A stretch of DNA of 64,000 nt from the NCBI RefSeq assembly GCF_004912155.1, contig NZ_STGX01000023.1, positions 41,675-105,674 on the forward strand, in the 5' to 3' direction. Both the position numbers and the translations under genes were made by a program. This DNA is from Glycomyces paridis. Its GTDB lineage: Bacteria; Actinomycetota; Actinomycetes; Mycobacteriales; Micromonosporaceae. The notes below the pieces were generated by a model. That model was not told the DNA's origin. It saw nothing but the letters and a program-made list of their open reading frames with translations, and ran no database searches. Every line of letters begins with the position of its first letter. Within the stretch, counting starts at the first letter, position 1. Below, piece by piece: positions 1 through 7,933 of the stretch.

Positions 1-1178
1 GGCAGCAGGACCACCTCGGCGCGGTCGCGGGCGCGCCCGGCGCGGCCGATCTGCTGGTAGTAGGCCACGGGGGAGGAAGGTGCTCCCAAGTGGACGACGA
101 AGCCGAGGTCGGGCTTGTCGAAGCCCATGCCGAGCGCGCTCGTCGCCACGAGGGCCTTGATGCGGTTGGCGAGGAGGTCCTCCTCGCGTTCGAGGCGCTC
201 GGCGTTGTCGGTGCGGCCGGTGTAGGAGGCGACGGTGTGGCCGCGCCCGTTGAGGTAGTCGCTGACCTCCTCGGCGGCGGCCACGGTGAGCGTGTAGACG
301 ATCCCCGAGCCGTCCATGCGAGGCAGGTGCTCGTCGAGCCAGGCGAGGCGGTGGGCGTTGTCGGGCAGGTCGGCCACCGAGAGCCGCAGCGACTCGCGGT
401 CGAGGCTGCCGCGAAGCACGAGGGTCGCCTCGGCGTGCGGGTGGTCCTCGTGGGCGCCGTCGTTGTGGCGGCGGTCGAGCTGCTCGGCGATGTCGGCCGA
501 GACGCGCGCGTTCGCGGTCGCGGTCGTGGCGAGCACCGGGACCTCGGCGGGCAGGTCGTCCAGGAACGAGGCGATGCGCCGGTAGTCGGGGCGGAAGTCG
601 TGGCCCCAGTCGGAGATGCAGTGGGCCTCGTCGACCACGAGGAGGCCGCAGCCCGCGGCGAGCTTGGGGAGCTGGTAGTCGCGGAAGGACGGGTTGTTCA
701 GCCGCTCGGGGCTGATGAGGAGCACGTCGACGGCGTCCTCGGCAATCGCCTCGGCGATCGCGTCCCAGTCCTCGGGGTTGGCCGAGTTGATGGTGCGGGC
801 GCGCACGCCCGCGCGCTCGGCGGCCTCGATCTGGTTGCGCATGAGCGCCAGGAGCGGCGAGACGATGACCGTGGGGCCCGCGCCGCGGCGGCGCAGCAGC
901 GACGTGGCGGTGAAGTACACCGCGGACTTGCCGAACCCGGTGCGCTGCACCAGGAGCACGCGGCGCCCGACCGCGTCGCGCCGCCCCTCTGCGGCGCCGC
1001 CGCAGAGCGCCTCGATCGCCCGCCACTGGTCGGCCCGCAGCCGCGCGTGCTCGCCCGCGAGGGCGCGCAGCAGCGCCTCGGCCTCCTCGCGCAGCGCCCC
1101 TCCGCTGGTTGGCCCGCTGCCGGTCACCCCGCTGCCGGTCGCTTCGCCGTCATGTCCCGTTTCGCCGTGTCCCGCCAT
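1..1178 (-). CDS. recQ: RecQ family ATP-dependent DNA helicase (3' end outside window)
   Basis: Superfamily 2 3'-5' DNA helicase that unwinds recombination and repair intermediates. Translated from the ATG at 1178, it shows a Walker A-like QRTGFGKS (Gly-Lys-Ser), motif [19 protein letters not shown] with the DEAH box and the RecQ aromatic-rich loop, TTATAN of motif III, and the C-terminal helicase part with [12 protein letters not shown] and QQIGRAGRA (motif VI arginines). About 392 codons are visible. The frame is open to the left edge, so the Zn-binding, winged-helix and any HRDC domains lie outside. A 30-residue Gly/Ser-rich leader precedes the helicase core. A TACAAC hexamer 7 nt before the ATG suggests a leaderless transcript. 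Family assignment is secure; the exact RecQ subtype is not. Confidence 0.93.
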   Translation of the reverse strand, partial: MAGHGETGHDGEATGSGVTGSGPTSGGALREEAEALLRALAGEHARLRADQWRAIEALCGGAAEGRRDAVGRRVLLVQRTGFGKSAVYFTATSLLRRRGAGPTVIVSPLLALMRNQIEAAERAGVRARTINSANPEDWDAIAEAIAEDAVDVLLISPERLNNPSFRDYQLPKLAAGCGLLVVDEAHCISDWGHDFRPDYRRIASFLDDLPAEVPVLATTATANARVSADIAEQLDRRHNDGAHEDHPHAEATLVLRGSLDRESLRLSVADLPDNAHRLAWLDEHLPRMDGSGIVYTLTVAAAEEVSDYLNGRGHTVASYTGRTDNAERLEREEDLLANRIKALVATSALGMGFDKPDLGFVVHLGAPSSPVAYYQQIGRAGRARDRAEVVLL

Positions 1179-1360
1179 AGGCACCGTTGTACCCCATCCC
1201 TGTGACGATCCGAGCCCGCCCCGGGCCCGGGGCGCCGCGCCGGTGCGCCGCTCCGTTCGCGGTGCTGGCCGCGCGGCGATGTGGCGAGGGCAGCTCGCGT
1301 TCGAGGCGATGTCGTACCCGGCGGGTACTTTTGAACCAGGGGTCCCTTAAGACGGGAATA

Positions 1361-1756
1361 TCATGATATTTCGGTGTAAGTCCAGTCGTCGGTGTCGTCG
1401 GGTTCCGTCCCGTCCGGATCGTCGAGCTCCGCGGCGAGGAGCTTGAGGTCGTAGACCGACATGCGCTGGGACCGGTCCGCCCTGCCCTTCGAGCTCACCG
1501 TCACGCCGTCCTCGCGCAACAGGTCCGGCACGTCCTTACCGGTGCGCCCGTCCGCCCACCGGAACCCCTCAGAGACCGTGCCGCCCGCCGTCAGCACCCG
1601 GTACGCCTGCTCCACGCTCCCGTCCCGCATGTACGCGCCGACCTGCCGCGGCCCGGTGCCGATCAGCTCCGCCAGATCCCCGTACGAGGTCCAGGTGCCC
1701 TCCGGCAGCGCCTCCACGACCCGGCGCACCAGCTCCCATTCCCGTTCAGTGGTCAT
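1361..1756 (-). CDS. MGMT-family alkyltransferase-like (ATL-type) DNA-binding protein
   Basis: The 131-aa product has the winged-helix C-terminal fold of O6-alkylguanine-DNA alkyltransferases: LPEGTWTSYGDLAELIG, then GPRQVGAYMR, then YRVLTAGGTVSEGFRW. The alkyl-acceptor PCHR motif of true Ada/Ogt enzymes is absent, so by family knowledge it would bind or flag alkylated DNA rather than repair it. The last 25 residues are Asp-rich. Start is ATG at 1756 with a TAGATT hexamer ending 6 nt upstream, which suggests leaderless initiation. It stands alone between recQ and the thiamine transporter. Similar domains occur as C-terminal modules of GmrSD-like proteins, so a role outside repair is possible. 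Confidence 0.7.
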   Translation of the reverse strand: MTTEREWELVRRVVEALPEGTWTSYGDLAELIGTGPRQVGAYMRDGSVEQAYRVLTAGGTVSEGFRWADGRTGKDVPDLLREDGVTVSSKGRADRSQRMSVYDLKLLAAELDDPDGTEPDDTDDWTYTEIS

Positions 1757-1850
1757 CTCGGCAATCTACGGGGCGCCCCGCCGGGCGTCGCCCGCCACCC
1801 GGGGCGCGCTCACCCGCTACGGACGCACCACTTGGTGTTAACGTCGAACC

Positions 1851-1934
1851 AGACAGGGGAGCCGATTGGCTGAGAGTGCGGAACCGACCGCAGACCCTCA
1901 CACCTGATCCGGGTAATACCGGCGTAGGAAGTCG
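1851..1934 (+). promoter_or_regulatory. TPP (thiamine pyrophosphate) riboswitch
   Basis: The conserved TPP aptamer elements are visible in order: ACAGGGGAGCC at the 5' side, the invariant CTGAGAGTGCG, ACCCTCACACCTGATC, and GGGTAATACCGGCGTAGGAAGT at the 3' side. It sits about 50 nt upstream of the thiamine-precursor transporter genes and should lower their expression when TPP is abundant. The short distance to the start codon favours control of translation initiation, as is common in actinobacteria, but the expression platform cannot be proven by eye. Confidence 0.95.
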
Positions 1935-1985
1935 TTCGTCGACCGCTGTCGCGTCGTGTCCCTGCATTTCGTGAAAGGCATGCCC

Positions 1986-2588
1986 ATGCCCGACAGCACC
2001 CTCCCCGCGGCCCCCGGCCGCTGGCGCACCGTCGACATCCTCACCTGCGCCGTCCTCGCCGTCGCCTTCGGCGTCGTCTTCTGGGCCTGGAACTTCGTCT
2101 GGGCCGGAATGGAACCGGTCCTCAAGTTCCTGCCCCCGCTCGCCGGCGTCCTCTACGGCCTGTGGCTCATCCCCGCCGTCCTCGCCCCGCTCATCGTCCG
2201 CCGCGCCGGCGCCGGCGTCCTCACCGAGGCCCTCGCCGCCACCGTCTCCGCGCTCCTCGGCTCCTTCTGGGGCGTCTTCGTCGTCTACCAGGGCCTCATC
2301 CAGGGCCTCGGCGGCGAACTCGCCTTCGCCGCCGGACGCTACCGCCGCTACGACACCGCCATCGCCGCCGCCTCCGGCGCCCTCGCGGCCCTCTTCGCCA
2401 CCCTCTTCGACGTCTTCGTCTACTACCCGAACTACGACCTGTGGACCTACCAGGTGCCCTACGTCGCCTTCGCCATGGTCTCGGGCGCCCTCGTCGCCGG
2501 ACTCGGCTCCAAGGCCCTCGTCAAGGCCATGCTCCCCACCGGCGTCCTCGACCGGTTCCCCGCCGGACGCGAACGGGCCCGGATCTGA
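1986..2588 (+). CDS. ykoE: ECF transporter S component for thiamine/HMP (YkoE family)
   Basis: Integral membrane substrate-binding (S) subunit of an energy-coupling factor transporter. The 200-aa product has about five hydrophobic helices (VDILTCAVLAVAFGVVFWAWN..., GVLYGLWLIPAVLAPLIV, ALLGSFWGVFVVYQGL and others) and the YkoE-type Trp/Asn-rich first helix. The start was set at ATG 1986 because AAAGG lies about 7 nt upstream; an in-frame GTG at 1956 would fall next to the riboswitch. The TPP riboswitch and the YkoD/YkoC genes behind it indicate hydroxymethylpyrimidine or thiamine as substrate. Spacing to the next gene is 4 nt. Confidence 0.9.
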   Translation: MPDSTLPAAPGRWRTVDILTCAVLAVAFGVVFWAWNFVWAGMEPVLKFLPPLAGVLYGLWLIPAVLAPLIVRRAGAGVLTEALAATVSALLGSFWGVFVVYQGLIQGLGGELAFAAGRYRRYDTAIAAASGALAALFATLFDVFVYYPNYDLWTYQVPYVAFAMVSGALVAGLGSKALVKAMLPTGVLDRFPAGRERARI

Positions 2589-2592
2589 CCCG

Positions 2593-4032
2593 ATGATCAA
2601 GGTCGAGTTCCGCGGCTTCGCCTGGCGCCACGCCGGACGCCGCGCCCAGGCCGTCTCGGACGTCGACCTGCGCGTCGAGCCCGGCGAGCGGGTGCTCCTG
2701 CTCGGCCCCTCGGGGTCGGGCAAGTCCACCCTGCTCGCCGCGCTCGCCGGGCTCCTCACCGCCGACTCGGGCGAACAGGACGGCGACGTCCTCCTCGACG
2801 GCCGCCCCGCCCTCGAACTCCAGCCTCGCGTCGGCATCCTCTTCCAAGACCCCGAAACCCAACTCGTCATGGCCCGCAGCGGCGACGACGTCGCCTTCGG
2901 CCTCGAGAACCAGGCGGTGCCGCCCGACCGCATCTGGCCCCGCGTCCACCGCGCCCTCGACGCCGTCGGCTTCCCCTACGAGCCCTCCCGCGACACCCAC
3001 GCCCTCTCCGGAGGCGAACAGCAGCGCCTCGCCCTCGCCGGCGTCCTCGCCCGCAGGCCCGGCCTCATCCTCCTCGACGAACCCACCGCGAACCTCGACC
3101 CTGAAGGGGCCGAAGCGATCCGCGAAGCCCTCCGCTCCGCGCTCGCCGACACCGAAGCCACCATGATCGTCATCGAGCACCGCGTGGCCGACCTCCTCGA
3201 CCTCGTCGACCGCGTCATCGCCCTCGGCCCCGGCGGCACCCTCATAGCCGACGGCCCCGCCGAGAAGGTCCTCGCCGAACACGGCGACCACCTCGCCGCC
3301 CAAGGCGTCTGGGTGCCCGGCGCGCCCGTGCCGCGCCGACCCGCCCCCGCCCCGGGCGACACCGCCCTGCGCGGCGAAGGCCTCACCCTCGTCCACCCCC
3401 GCGCCGACCGGCCCGCCCTCGACGGCGTCTCCTTCGACCTCCGCGCCGGCGAACTCCTCGCCGTCACCGGCCCCAACGGCTCCGGCAAGTCCACACTCGC
3501 CCTCCTCGCCGGCGGCCTCGCCGCCCCCACCCGCGGCCGCGCCACCGTCCCCGGCGAGCCCCGCCCCCTCCACCGCCTCCCCGCCCGCCGCCTCGCCACC
3601 CGGGTCGGCTCGGTGTTCCAAGACCCCGAGCACCAGTTCGTGACCGCCACCGTCCGCGACGAACTCGCCTTCGGCCCCCGCCAGGCCGGCTGGCCGAAGG
3701 ACCGCGTCGACGCCCGCGTGAGCGAACTCCTCGAACGACTCCGCCTCGCGCCCCTCGCGGCCGCGAACCCCCACACCCTCTCCGGCGGCGAAGCCCGCCG
3801 CCTCTCGGTCGCGGGCGCCCTTGCCGCCGCACCCGGCGTCCTCCTCCTCGACGAACCCACCTTCGGCCAGGACCGCCGCACCTGGGGCGAACTCGTCGAC
3901 CTCACCGCCGACATCCGCGACGAAGGCACCGCCCTCCTCGCCGTCACCCACGACCGCGACTTCGCCGCCGCCCTCGCGACCCGCGAACTCGTCCTCGACG
4001 CCGGCCGTGCCCGCGAAGGAGAGCACCGATGA
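2593..4032 (+). CDS. ykoD: ECF transporter duplicated ATPase subunit (YkoD type)
   Basis: Energy-coupling ATPase that powers the YkoE/YkoC transporter. The 479-aa product is two fused ABC domains. The first has Walker A GPSGSGKST near residue 36, signature LSGGEQQR and Walker B ILLDEPTANLD. The second has Walker A GPNGSGKST near 292, signature LSGGEARR and VLLLDEPTFGQD. Both have the Q-loop FQDPE. Fused tandem domains are typical of YkoD, while stand-alone EcfA1/EcfA2 are separate. It begins 4 nt after ykoE and its stop overlaps an ATG at 4029, so translation is likely coupled within the operon. Confidence 0.93.
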   Translation: MIKVEFRGFAWRHAGRRAQAVSDVDLRVEPGERVLLLGPSGSGKSTLLAALAGLLTADSGEQDGDVLLDGRPALELQPRVGILFQDPETQLVMARSGDDVAFGLENQAVPPDRIWPRVHRALDAVGFPYEPSRDTHALSGGEQQRLALAGVLARRPGLILLDEPTANLDPEGAEAIREALRSALADTEATMIVIEHRVADLLDLVDRVIALGPGGTLIADGPAEKVLAEHGDHLAAQGVWVPGAPVPRRPAPAPGDTALRGEGLTLVHPRADRPALDGVSFDLRAGELLAVTGPNGSGKSTLALLAGGLAAPTRGRATVPGEPRPLHRLPARRLATRVGSVFQDPEHQFVTATVRDELAFGPRQAGWPKDRVDARVSELLERLRLAPLAAANPHTLSGGEARRLSVAGALAAAPGVLLLDEPTFGQDRRTWGELVDLTADIRDEGTALLAVTHDRDFAAALATRELVLDAGRAREGEHR

Positions 4033-4114
4033 CCGCCCGCCGCGAACGCGCGCCACGGACGGCGGTCGCCCGAGGCCGGAGGCCCCGCGGCGCGTCGCCT
4101 ACCCGGAGGCGGGC

Positions 4115-4912
4115 GTGCTGACCCTCGCGCCCGTGTGCGGACCCGAGGCTGCCATCGCACGCGCCAACCCCGTCGCCAAGCTCGCGGCGGTCGCGGTCCT
4201 CTCCACCACCGCGCTCGTCGCCGCCGACTGGCTCACGCCGCTGCTCCTGCTCGCCGCCATCGCCGTCGCACTGCCGTTCACCGGCATCCGCCCCGGCCCG
4301 CTCGCGCGCCGCCTCCGCTGGCTGTGGCTCGCCGCCGGGACCGTCGTGCTCGTCAACGCGGTCTTCGCCGCCGACCACACCGGCACCCTCCTGTTCGACG
4401 CCGGACCGCTCCGCATCAGCACCGGCTCCCTCCTCGCGGGCACCGCGATCGGCCTGCGCGTCTGCGTGGCCGCCACCGCCGGCGTCCTGGTCTTCGCCAC
4501 CACCGACCCGACCGACCTCGCCGACGCCCTCAACCAGCAGCTCAAGACCCCGCCACGCTTCACCCTCGGCGCGCTGGCCGCGCTCCGGCTCCTGCCGCTC
4601 CTCAGCGCCGAATGGCGCCACATCACCACCGCCCGCCGCGCCCGCGGCCTCGAAGGCGGCTGGAACCCGCTGCGGCGCCTGCGCCTGTTCGCCTCCACCA
4701 TGTTCACCCTCCTCGTCGGCGCCATCCGCCGCGCCGGCCGCCTCGCCGCCGCCATGGACGCCCGCGGCTTCGACTCCGGCATCCCCCGCACCCACGCCCG
4801 CGATCAGCGCATGACCCCGCCCGACTGGGCTCTCCTGGCGGCCGCGTTCCTCGTGAGCGCCGCAGCCGTCGCTTGCAGCACAGCCCTGGGCGTCTTCACC
4901 GTCGTCGTCTGA
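4115..4912 (+). CDS. ykoC: ECF transporter transmembrane (T) component (YkoC type)
   Basis: Membrane coupling subunit of the thiamine-precursor ECF system. From GTG 4115 the product is 265 aa, near the usual size, with helices at VAKLAAVAVLSTTALVAA, LLLLAAIAVAL, WLWLAAGTVVLVNAVF and a C-terminal helix. The T-component motif region is seen as ITTARRARGLEGGWNP and AMDARGFDSG (the Ala-Arg-Gly signatures that contact the ATPases). GTG 4115 was chosen for its GGAGG 5 nt upstream. The frame is open further 5' to GTG 4007, giving 36 extra Pro/Arg-rich residues. The ATG at 4029 that overlaps the ykoD stop lies in another frame and opens only a 30-codon ORF. Confidence 0.85.
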   Translation: MLTLAPVCGPEAAIARANPVAKLAAVAVLSTTALVAADWLTPLLLLAAIAVALPFTGIRPGPLARRLRWLWLAAGTVVLVNAVFAADHTGTLLFDAGPLRISTGSLLAGTAIGLRVCVAATAGVLVFATTDPTDLADALNQQLKTPPRFTLGALAALRLLPLLSAEWRHITTARRARGLEGGWNPLRRLRLFASTMFTLLVGAIRRAGRLAAAMDARGFDSGIPRTHARDQRMTPPDWALLAAAFLVSAAAVACSTALGVFTVVV

Positions 4913-4922
4913 AGCGGATACG

Positions 4923-5180
4923 ACCATCCCGCGCGCGACGTGCAGCTGAGAAGTCGCCGCGGCCTCGTCGCGCTCTGGGGCCTAGAACCCGCGCGTGTAG
5001 CGCCGCGGCGCTCTCTTCCCCGAAGCCGTCACCGCCCACGACCTCGATCCCACGCGCGTAGCGCCGCTCCTTCACCGCCCCGACACCGCGCCGATTCCGC
5101 GCGCGAAGCGCGGCGGAAGGCCGCCGCCGCTCCCGCACCGCCCCAGGCGCCGCGTCGATTCCGCGCGCGTAGCTGCGCGG
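4923..5180. repeat. Degenerate interspersed repeats around CGATTCCGCGCGCGTAGC
   Basis: Five related copies of a short GC-rich unit occur in the gap after ykoC, at about 4926, 4988, 5045, 5092 and 5156, spaced 47-63 nt. The best copies read CGATCCCACGCGCGTAGCGC, CGATTCCGCGCGCGAAGCGC and CGATTCCGCGCGCGTAGCTG. No tRNA or protein explains them; the short minus-strand ORF across them only reflects the repeat. They may be REP-like elements or an array of protein sites. Confidence 0.5.
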
Positions 5181-5209
5181 GCGTGGTTTCCCTCCTTCGG
5201 GTGACATGC

Positions 5210-5247
5210 GGCGCGCGGGTCCGGTTTCTTGTCGGACCCGCGCGGCA
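5210..5247 (+). terminator. Hairpin after thiamine ECF operon
   Basis: A 12-bp stem CGCGCGGGTCCG (5212-5223) pairs perfectly with CGGACCCGCGCG (5233-5244) across a 9-nt loop. No T-tract follows, as is usual for actinobacterial hairpins. It lies 300 nt after ykoC, so it could also serve a transcript reading in from the other side. Confidence 0.45.
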
Positions 5248-5412
5248 TTGTGGGTGCTACGGTCCCCAGGGTGGGTGGGGGATAGGGATGGTCTCTAACC
5301 GTGACCCACCCTTACAGGGCGGGACTGCGCCTTGCGGGCGGCGGAGCGTTCCGGTCCGAGGCTGTTCGGCGATGGCTCGACGGGGCCGGGCCCTTCGACC
5401 TACGGTGAACCC

Positions 5413-6033
5413 ATGCGACTGACCAAATTCGGGCACTCCTGCGTCCGCCTCGAAACCGACCAGGGCGTCATCGTCATAGACCCCGGGGTCTACTCCGACC
5501 CCGCCGCGCTCGGCGGCGTCGACGCCGTGTTCGTCACCCACCTGCACCCCGACCACTGCGACGCGGCCGAGCTCCGCGCGCTCCTCGCCGGGCGGCCCGA
5601 GACGCGGATCTACGGGCCCGCGTCGCTCGCCGAGACGCTCGGGGAACTGCCGTTCACCGTCGTCAGTGACGGCGACGCCGTGCCCGCCGCCGGGACCGAG
5701 GTCAAGGTCATCGGGAAGGACCACGCCGTCGTCCACCCCAACATCCCGAGGGTGACCAACAGCGGCTACCTGATCGACGGCGTCTTCCATCCCGGGGACG
5801 CGCTCACCGTCCCCGACCAGCCCGTGAGCGTCCTGCTCGCGCCCGTCGCCGCGCCGTGGTCGAAGCTCGCCGAAGTGGTCGACTTCGTGCGGGCCGTCGA
5901 GGCCCCCACCGTGTTCCCCATCCACGACGCCATCCTCGCCGAACCCGGCCGCGCGCTCGTGGACCGCGTGCTCGGCATGCTCGTGGGCGACACCTACCGG
6001 CGCATCGAGGACCGGGACACCGTCACCCTCTGA
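5413..6033 (+). CDS. MBL-fold metal-dependent hydrolase (UlaG/YtkL-like)
   Basis: Small cytoplasmic metallo-beta-lactamase-fold hydrolase of 206 aa. It opens with MRLTKFGHSCVRLE, the start typical of the UPF0173/UlaG-like group, followed by the metal motif THLHPDHCD (HxHxDH), a His in IGKDHAVVH, FHPGDAL with a metal-ligand Asp, and a late IHDAIL histidine. ATG 5413 directly follows a TACGGT hexamer (5401-5406), so the mRNA is probably leaderless. There is no signal peptide. Substrate is not predictable. It is monocistronic and ends at a strong hairpin. Confidence 0.85.
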   Translation: MRLTKFGHSCVRLETDQGVIVIDPGVYSDPAALGGVDAVFVTHLHPDHCDAAELRALLAGRPETRIYGPASLAETLGELPFTVVSDGDAVPAAGTEVKVIGKDHAVVHPNIPRVTNSGYLIDGVFHPGDALTVPDQPVSVLLAPVAAPWSKLAEVVDFVRAVEAPTVFPIHDAILAEPGRALVDRVLGMLVGDTYRRIEDRDTVTL

Positions 6034-6039
6034 ACCCCC

Positions 6040-6086
6040 GAAACGAAGGCGCCCCGGGCCGAGAGGCCCGGGGCGCCTCGTTCGAA
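6040..6086. terminator. Bidirectional hairpin between MBL hydrolase and ABC exporter
   Basis: GCGCCCCGGGCC (6049-6060) pairs with GGCCCGGGGCGC (6065-6076) around a GAGA loop, extended outward by AACGA/TCGTT. It lies between two convergent genes and can terminate both. Confidence 0.85.
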
Positions 6087-6094
6087 ACGGTCGC

Positions 6095-7933
6095 TCAGGC
6101 GCGGCCCGCCGGCTCCTCCTCCTCGACCGCGGGCCTCGCGAACTGGGCCTCGTACAGCCGCGCGTAGGCGCCGCCCGACTTCAAGAGGACCTCGTGCTCG
6201 CCCTGCTCGATCACCTGGCCGTGCTCCATCACCACGATCACGTCGGCGTCCCTGATGGTCGAGAGCCGGTGCGCGATCACGAAACTCGTGCGGCCCTGGC
6301 GCAGCGCGACCATGCCCTGCTGCACGAGCATCTCGGTACGGGTGTCCACCGAGCTCGTGGCCTCGTCCAGGATCAGGATCGACGGATCGATGAGGAACGC
6401 CCGGGCGATCGTCACCAACTGGCGCTCGCCCGCGCTCAGGCTCCCCTCCTCGGCCCCCACGACCGTGTCGTAGCCGTCCGGCAGGGTCCGGATGAAGTGG
6501 TCGGCGTGCGCGGCGTCGGCCGCCGCCACGACCTCCTCGCGGGTCGCGTCGGGCCTGCCGTAGGCGATGTTCTCGGCGATGGTGCCGTCGAACAGCCACG
6601 TGTCCTGGAGGACCATGCCGATCCGGCGCCGCAGGCGCTCGCGCTCCACCTCGGACACGTCGACGCCGTCCACGGTGATCCGGCCCGCGTCCAGGTCGTA
6701 GAAGCGCATCAACAGGTTCACCAGCGTGGTCTTGCCCGCGCCGGTCGGCCCCACGATCGCCACGGTCTGGCCCGGCTCGGCCGTCAGCCACAGGTGCTCG
6801 ATGAGCGGCTCGTCCTCCAGGTAGCGGAACGACACGTCCTCGAAGGCGACCCGCCCGCGCACCGACTCCAGCGCCGCCGCGTCGGCCACCGCGGGCTCGG
6901 GGGACTGCTCCTCGGCGTCGAGGAACTCGAAGACCCGCTCGCCCGAGGCGACCGCCGACTGGACCTGCCCGAACAGGGCCGCCAGCATGTTCAGCGGGTT
7001 GGAGAACTGCCCGGTGTACTGGATGAACGCCTGGATCTGCCCGAAGGACAGCACCCCGGCCGCCACCTGGAGCCCGCCGACCACCGCGACGAGCACGTAG
7101 GTCACCAGCCCCAGGAACGCCATCGTCGGCCCCAGCAGCGCCGAGACCCACTGGGCCCGGACCGAGTTCTCGTACAGGTCGCCGTTGTACCGCTCGAACA
7201 CCGCCGCGCCCTCGGCGCGGCGGCCGAACAGCGTCACCAACTGGTGCCCGGTGATCATCTCCTCGACGTGCCCGTTCAGCTTCCCCGTCGTCGCCCACTG
7301 CCGCGCGAACCGCGGCTGGCTCCGCTTGCCGATGACCCGCGCCGCCAGCACCGTCAGCGGCAGCGTCAGCACCACCACCAGCGTCAGCAGCGGCGAGATC
7401 GTGAGCATCATGATCGGCACGCCGATGAGGAACAGCACGCCCTGCACGACGCGCTGCGTCACCTGACCCACGGTCTGCGTCAGGTTGTCGATGTCGTTGG
7501 TCACCCGCGAGAGCACCTCGCCGCGCGGGCGCGAGTCGAAATAGGACAGCGGGAGCGAGGCGAGCTTCCGGTCCGCCTCCTCGCGGAGGTCGAACGCCAT
7601 CGTCTGCGCCAGCTTCGCGATGGTGCGGCCGTTGGAGACCGTGATCGCGAAGGTGACCAGCGTGATCGCCACCGCGAGCCCCAGGATCAGGGCCAGTCCG
7701 CCGAAGTCCACACCGCCGCCCGCGGTGCCGTCGATGACGAGGTCGGTGGCCCGCCCCAGGACTGTCGGGACGGCGAGCATCCCCAGGACCATGAGGACGC
7801 CGAAGCCGAGCACCGAGGCGAGACGGAGCCGGTCGCGGCGCAGGAGCGCGACGATGCGGCGCACGGTGCCGCGGAAGTCGTCGGCCTTCTTCAGGACAGG
7901 GCCGCCGCCCATGCCCGGTCCGCGCATGGTCAC
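6095..7933 (-). CDS. ABC exporter half-transporter, TMD-NBD (second subunit of heterodimer)
   Basis: Type IV (B-family) exporter half of 612 aa. The N-terminal membrane domain (about residues 45-330) has six helices, starting LASVLGFGVLMVLGMLAVPTVL. The nucleotide-binding domain shows Walker A GPTGAGKTT, signature LSAGERQ, Walker B LILDEATSSVDT and H-loop IAHRLSTI. GTG 7933 was chosen because it overlaps the stop of the upstream subunit (GTGA) and follows AGGAGG; the ATG at 7927 is also possible. With the preceding gene it should form a heterodimeric drug or lipid exporter of the BmrCD/TM287-288 layout. The signature reads LSAGE where LSGGE is usual. Confidence 0.9.
   Translation of the reverse strand: MTMRGPGMGGGPVLKKADDFRGTVRRIVALLRRDRLRLASVLGFGVLMVLGMLAVPTVLGRATDLVIDGTAGGGVDFGGLALILGLAVAITLVTFAITVSNGRTIAKLAQTMAFDLREEADRKLASLPLSYFDSRPRGEVLSRVTNDIDNLTQTVGQVTQRVVQGVLFLIGVPIMMLTISPLLTLVVVLTLPLTVLAARVIGKRSQPRFARQWATTGKLNGHVEEMITGHQLVTLFGRRAEGAAVFERYNGDLYENSVRAQWVSALLGPTMAFLGLVTYVLVAVVGGLQVAAGVLSFGQIQAFIQYTGQFSNPLNMLAALFGQVQSAVASGERVFEFLDAEEQSPEPAVADAAALESVRGRVAFEDVSFRYLEDEPLIEHLWLTAEPGQTVAIVGPTGAGKTTLVNLLMRFYDLDAGRITVDGVDVSEVERERLRRRIGMVLQDTWLFDGTIAENIAYGRPDATREEVVAAADAAHADHFIRTLPDGYDTVVGAEEGSLSAGERQLVTIARAFLIDPSILILDEATSSVDTRTEMLVQQGMVALRQGRTSFVIAHRLSTIRDADVIVVMEHGQVIEQGEHEVLLKSGGAYARLYEAQFARPAVEEEEPAGRA

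Noticed and set aside
2521..4056. Long minus-strand ORF (511 codons) opposite the ECF ATPase gene
   Set aside because: It is the antisense shadow of ykoD: Gly/Ala/Glu-rich, without domain motifs, and the opposite strand has complete ABC motifs.
4983..5067. Possible tRNA fragments in the GC-rich repeats (GGTTC-like pieces on the minus strand)
   Set aside because: No cloverleaf with D, anticodon and T arms could be formed; spacing is wrong.
4923..5180. CRISPR array
   Set aside because: Units are degenerate, lack constant spacers and there are no cas genes in the window.
4896..5207. 103-codon minus-strand ORF over the repeat array
   Set aside because: Its peptide repeats (YARGID, YARGIE) only mirror the DNA repeats; no SD site and no homolog recognised.
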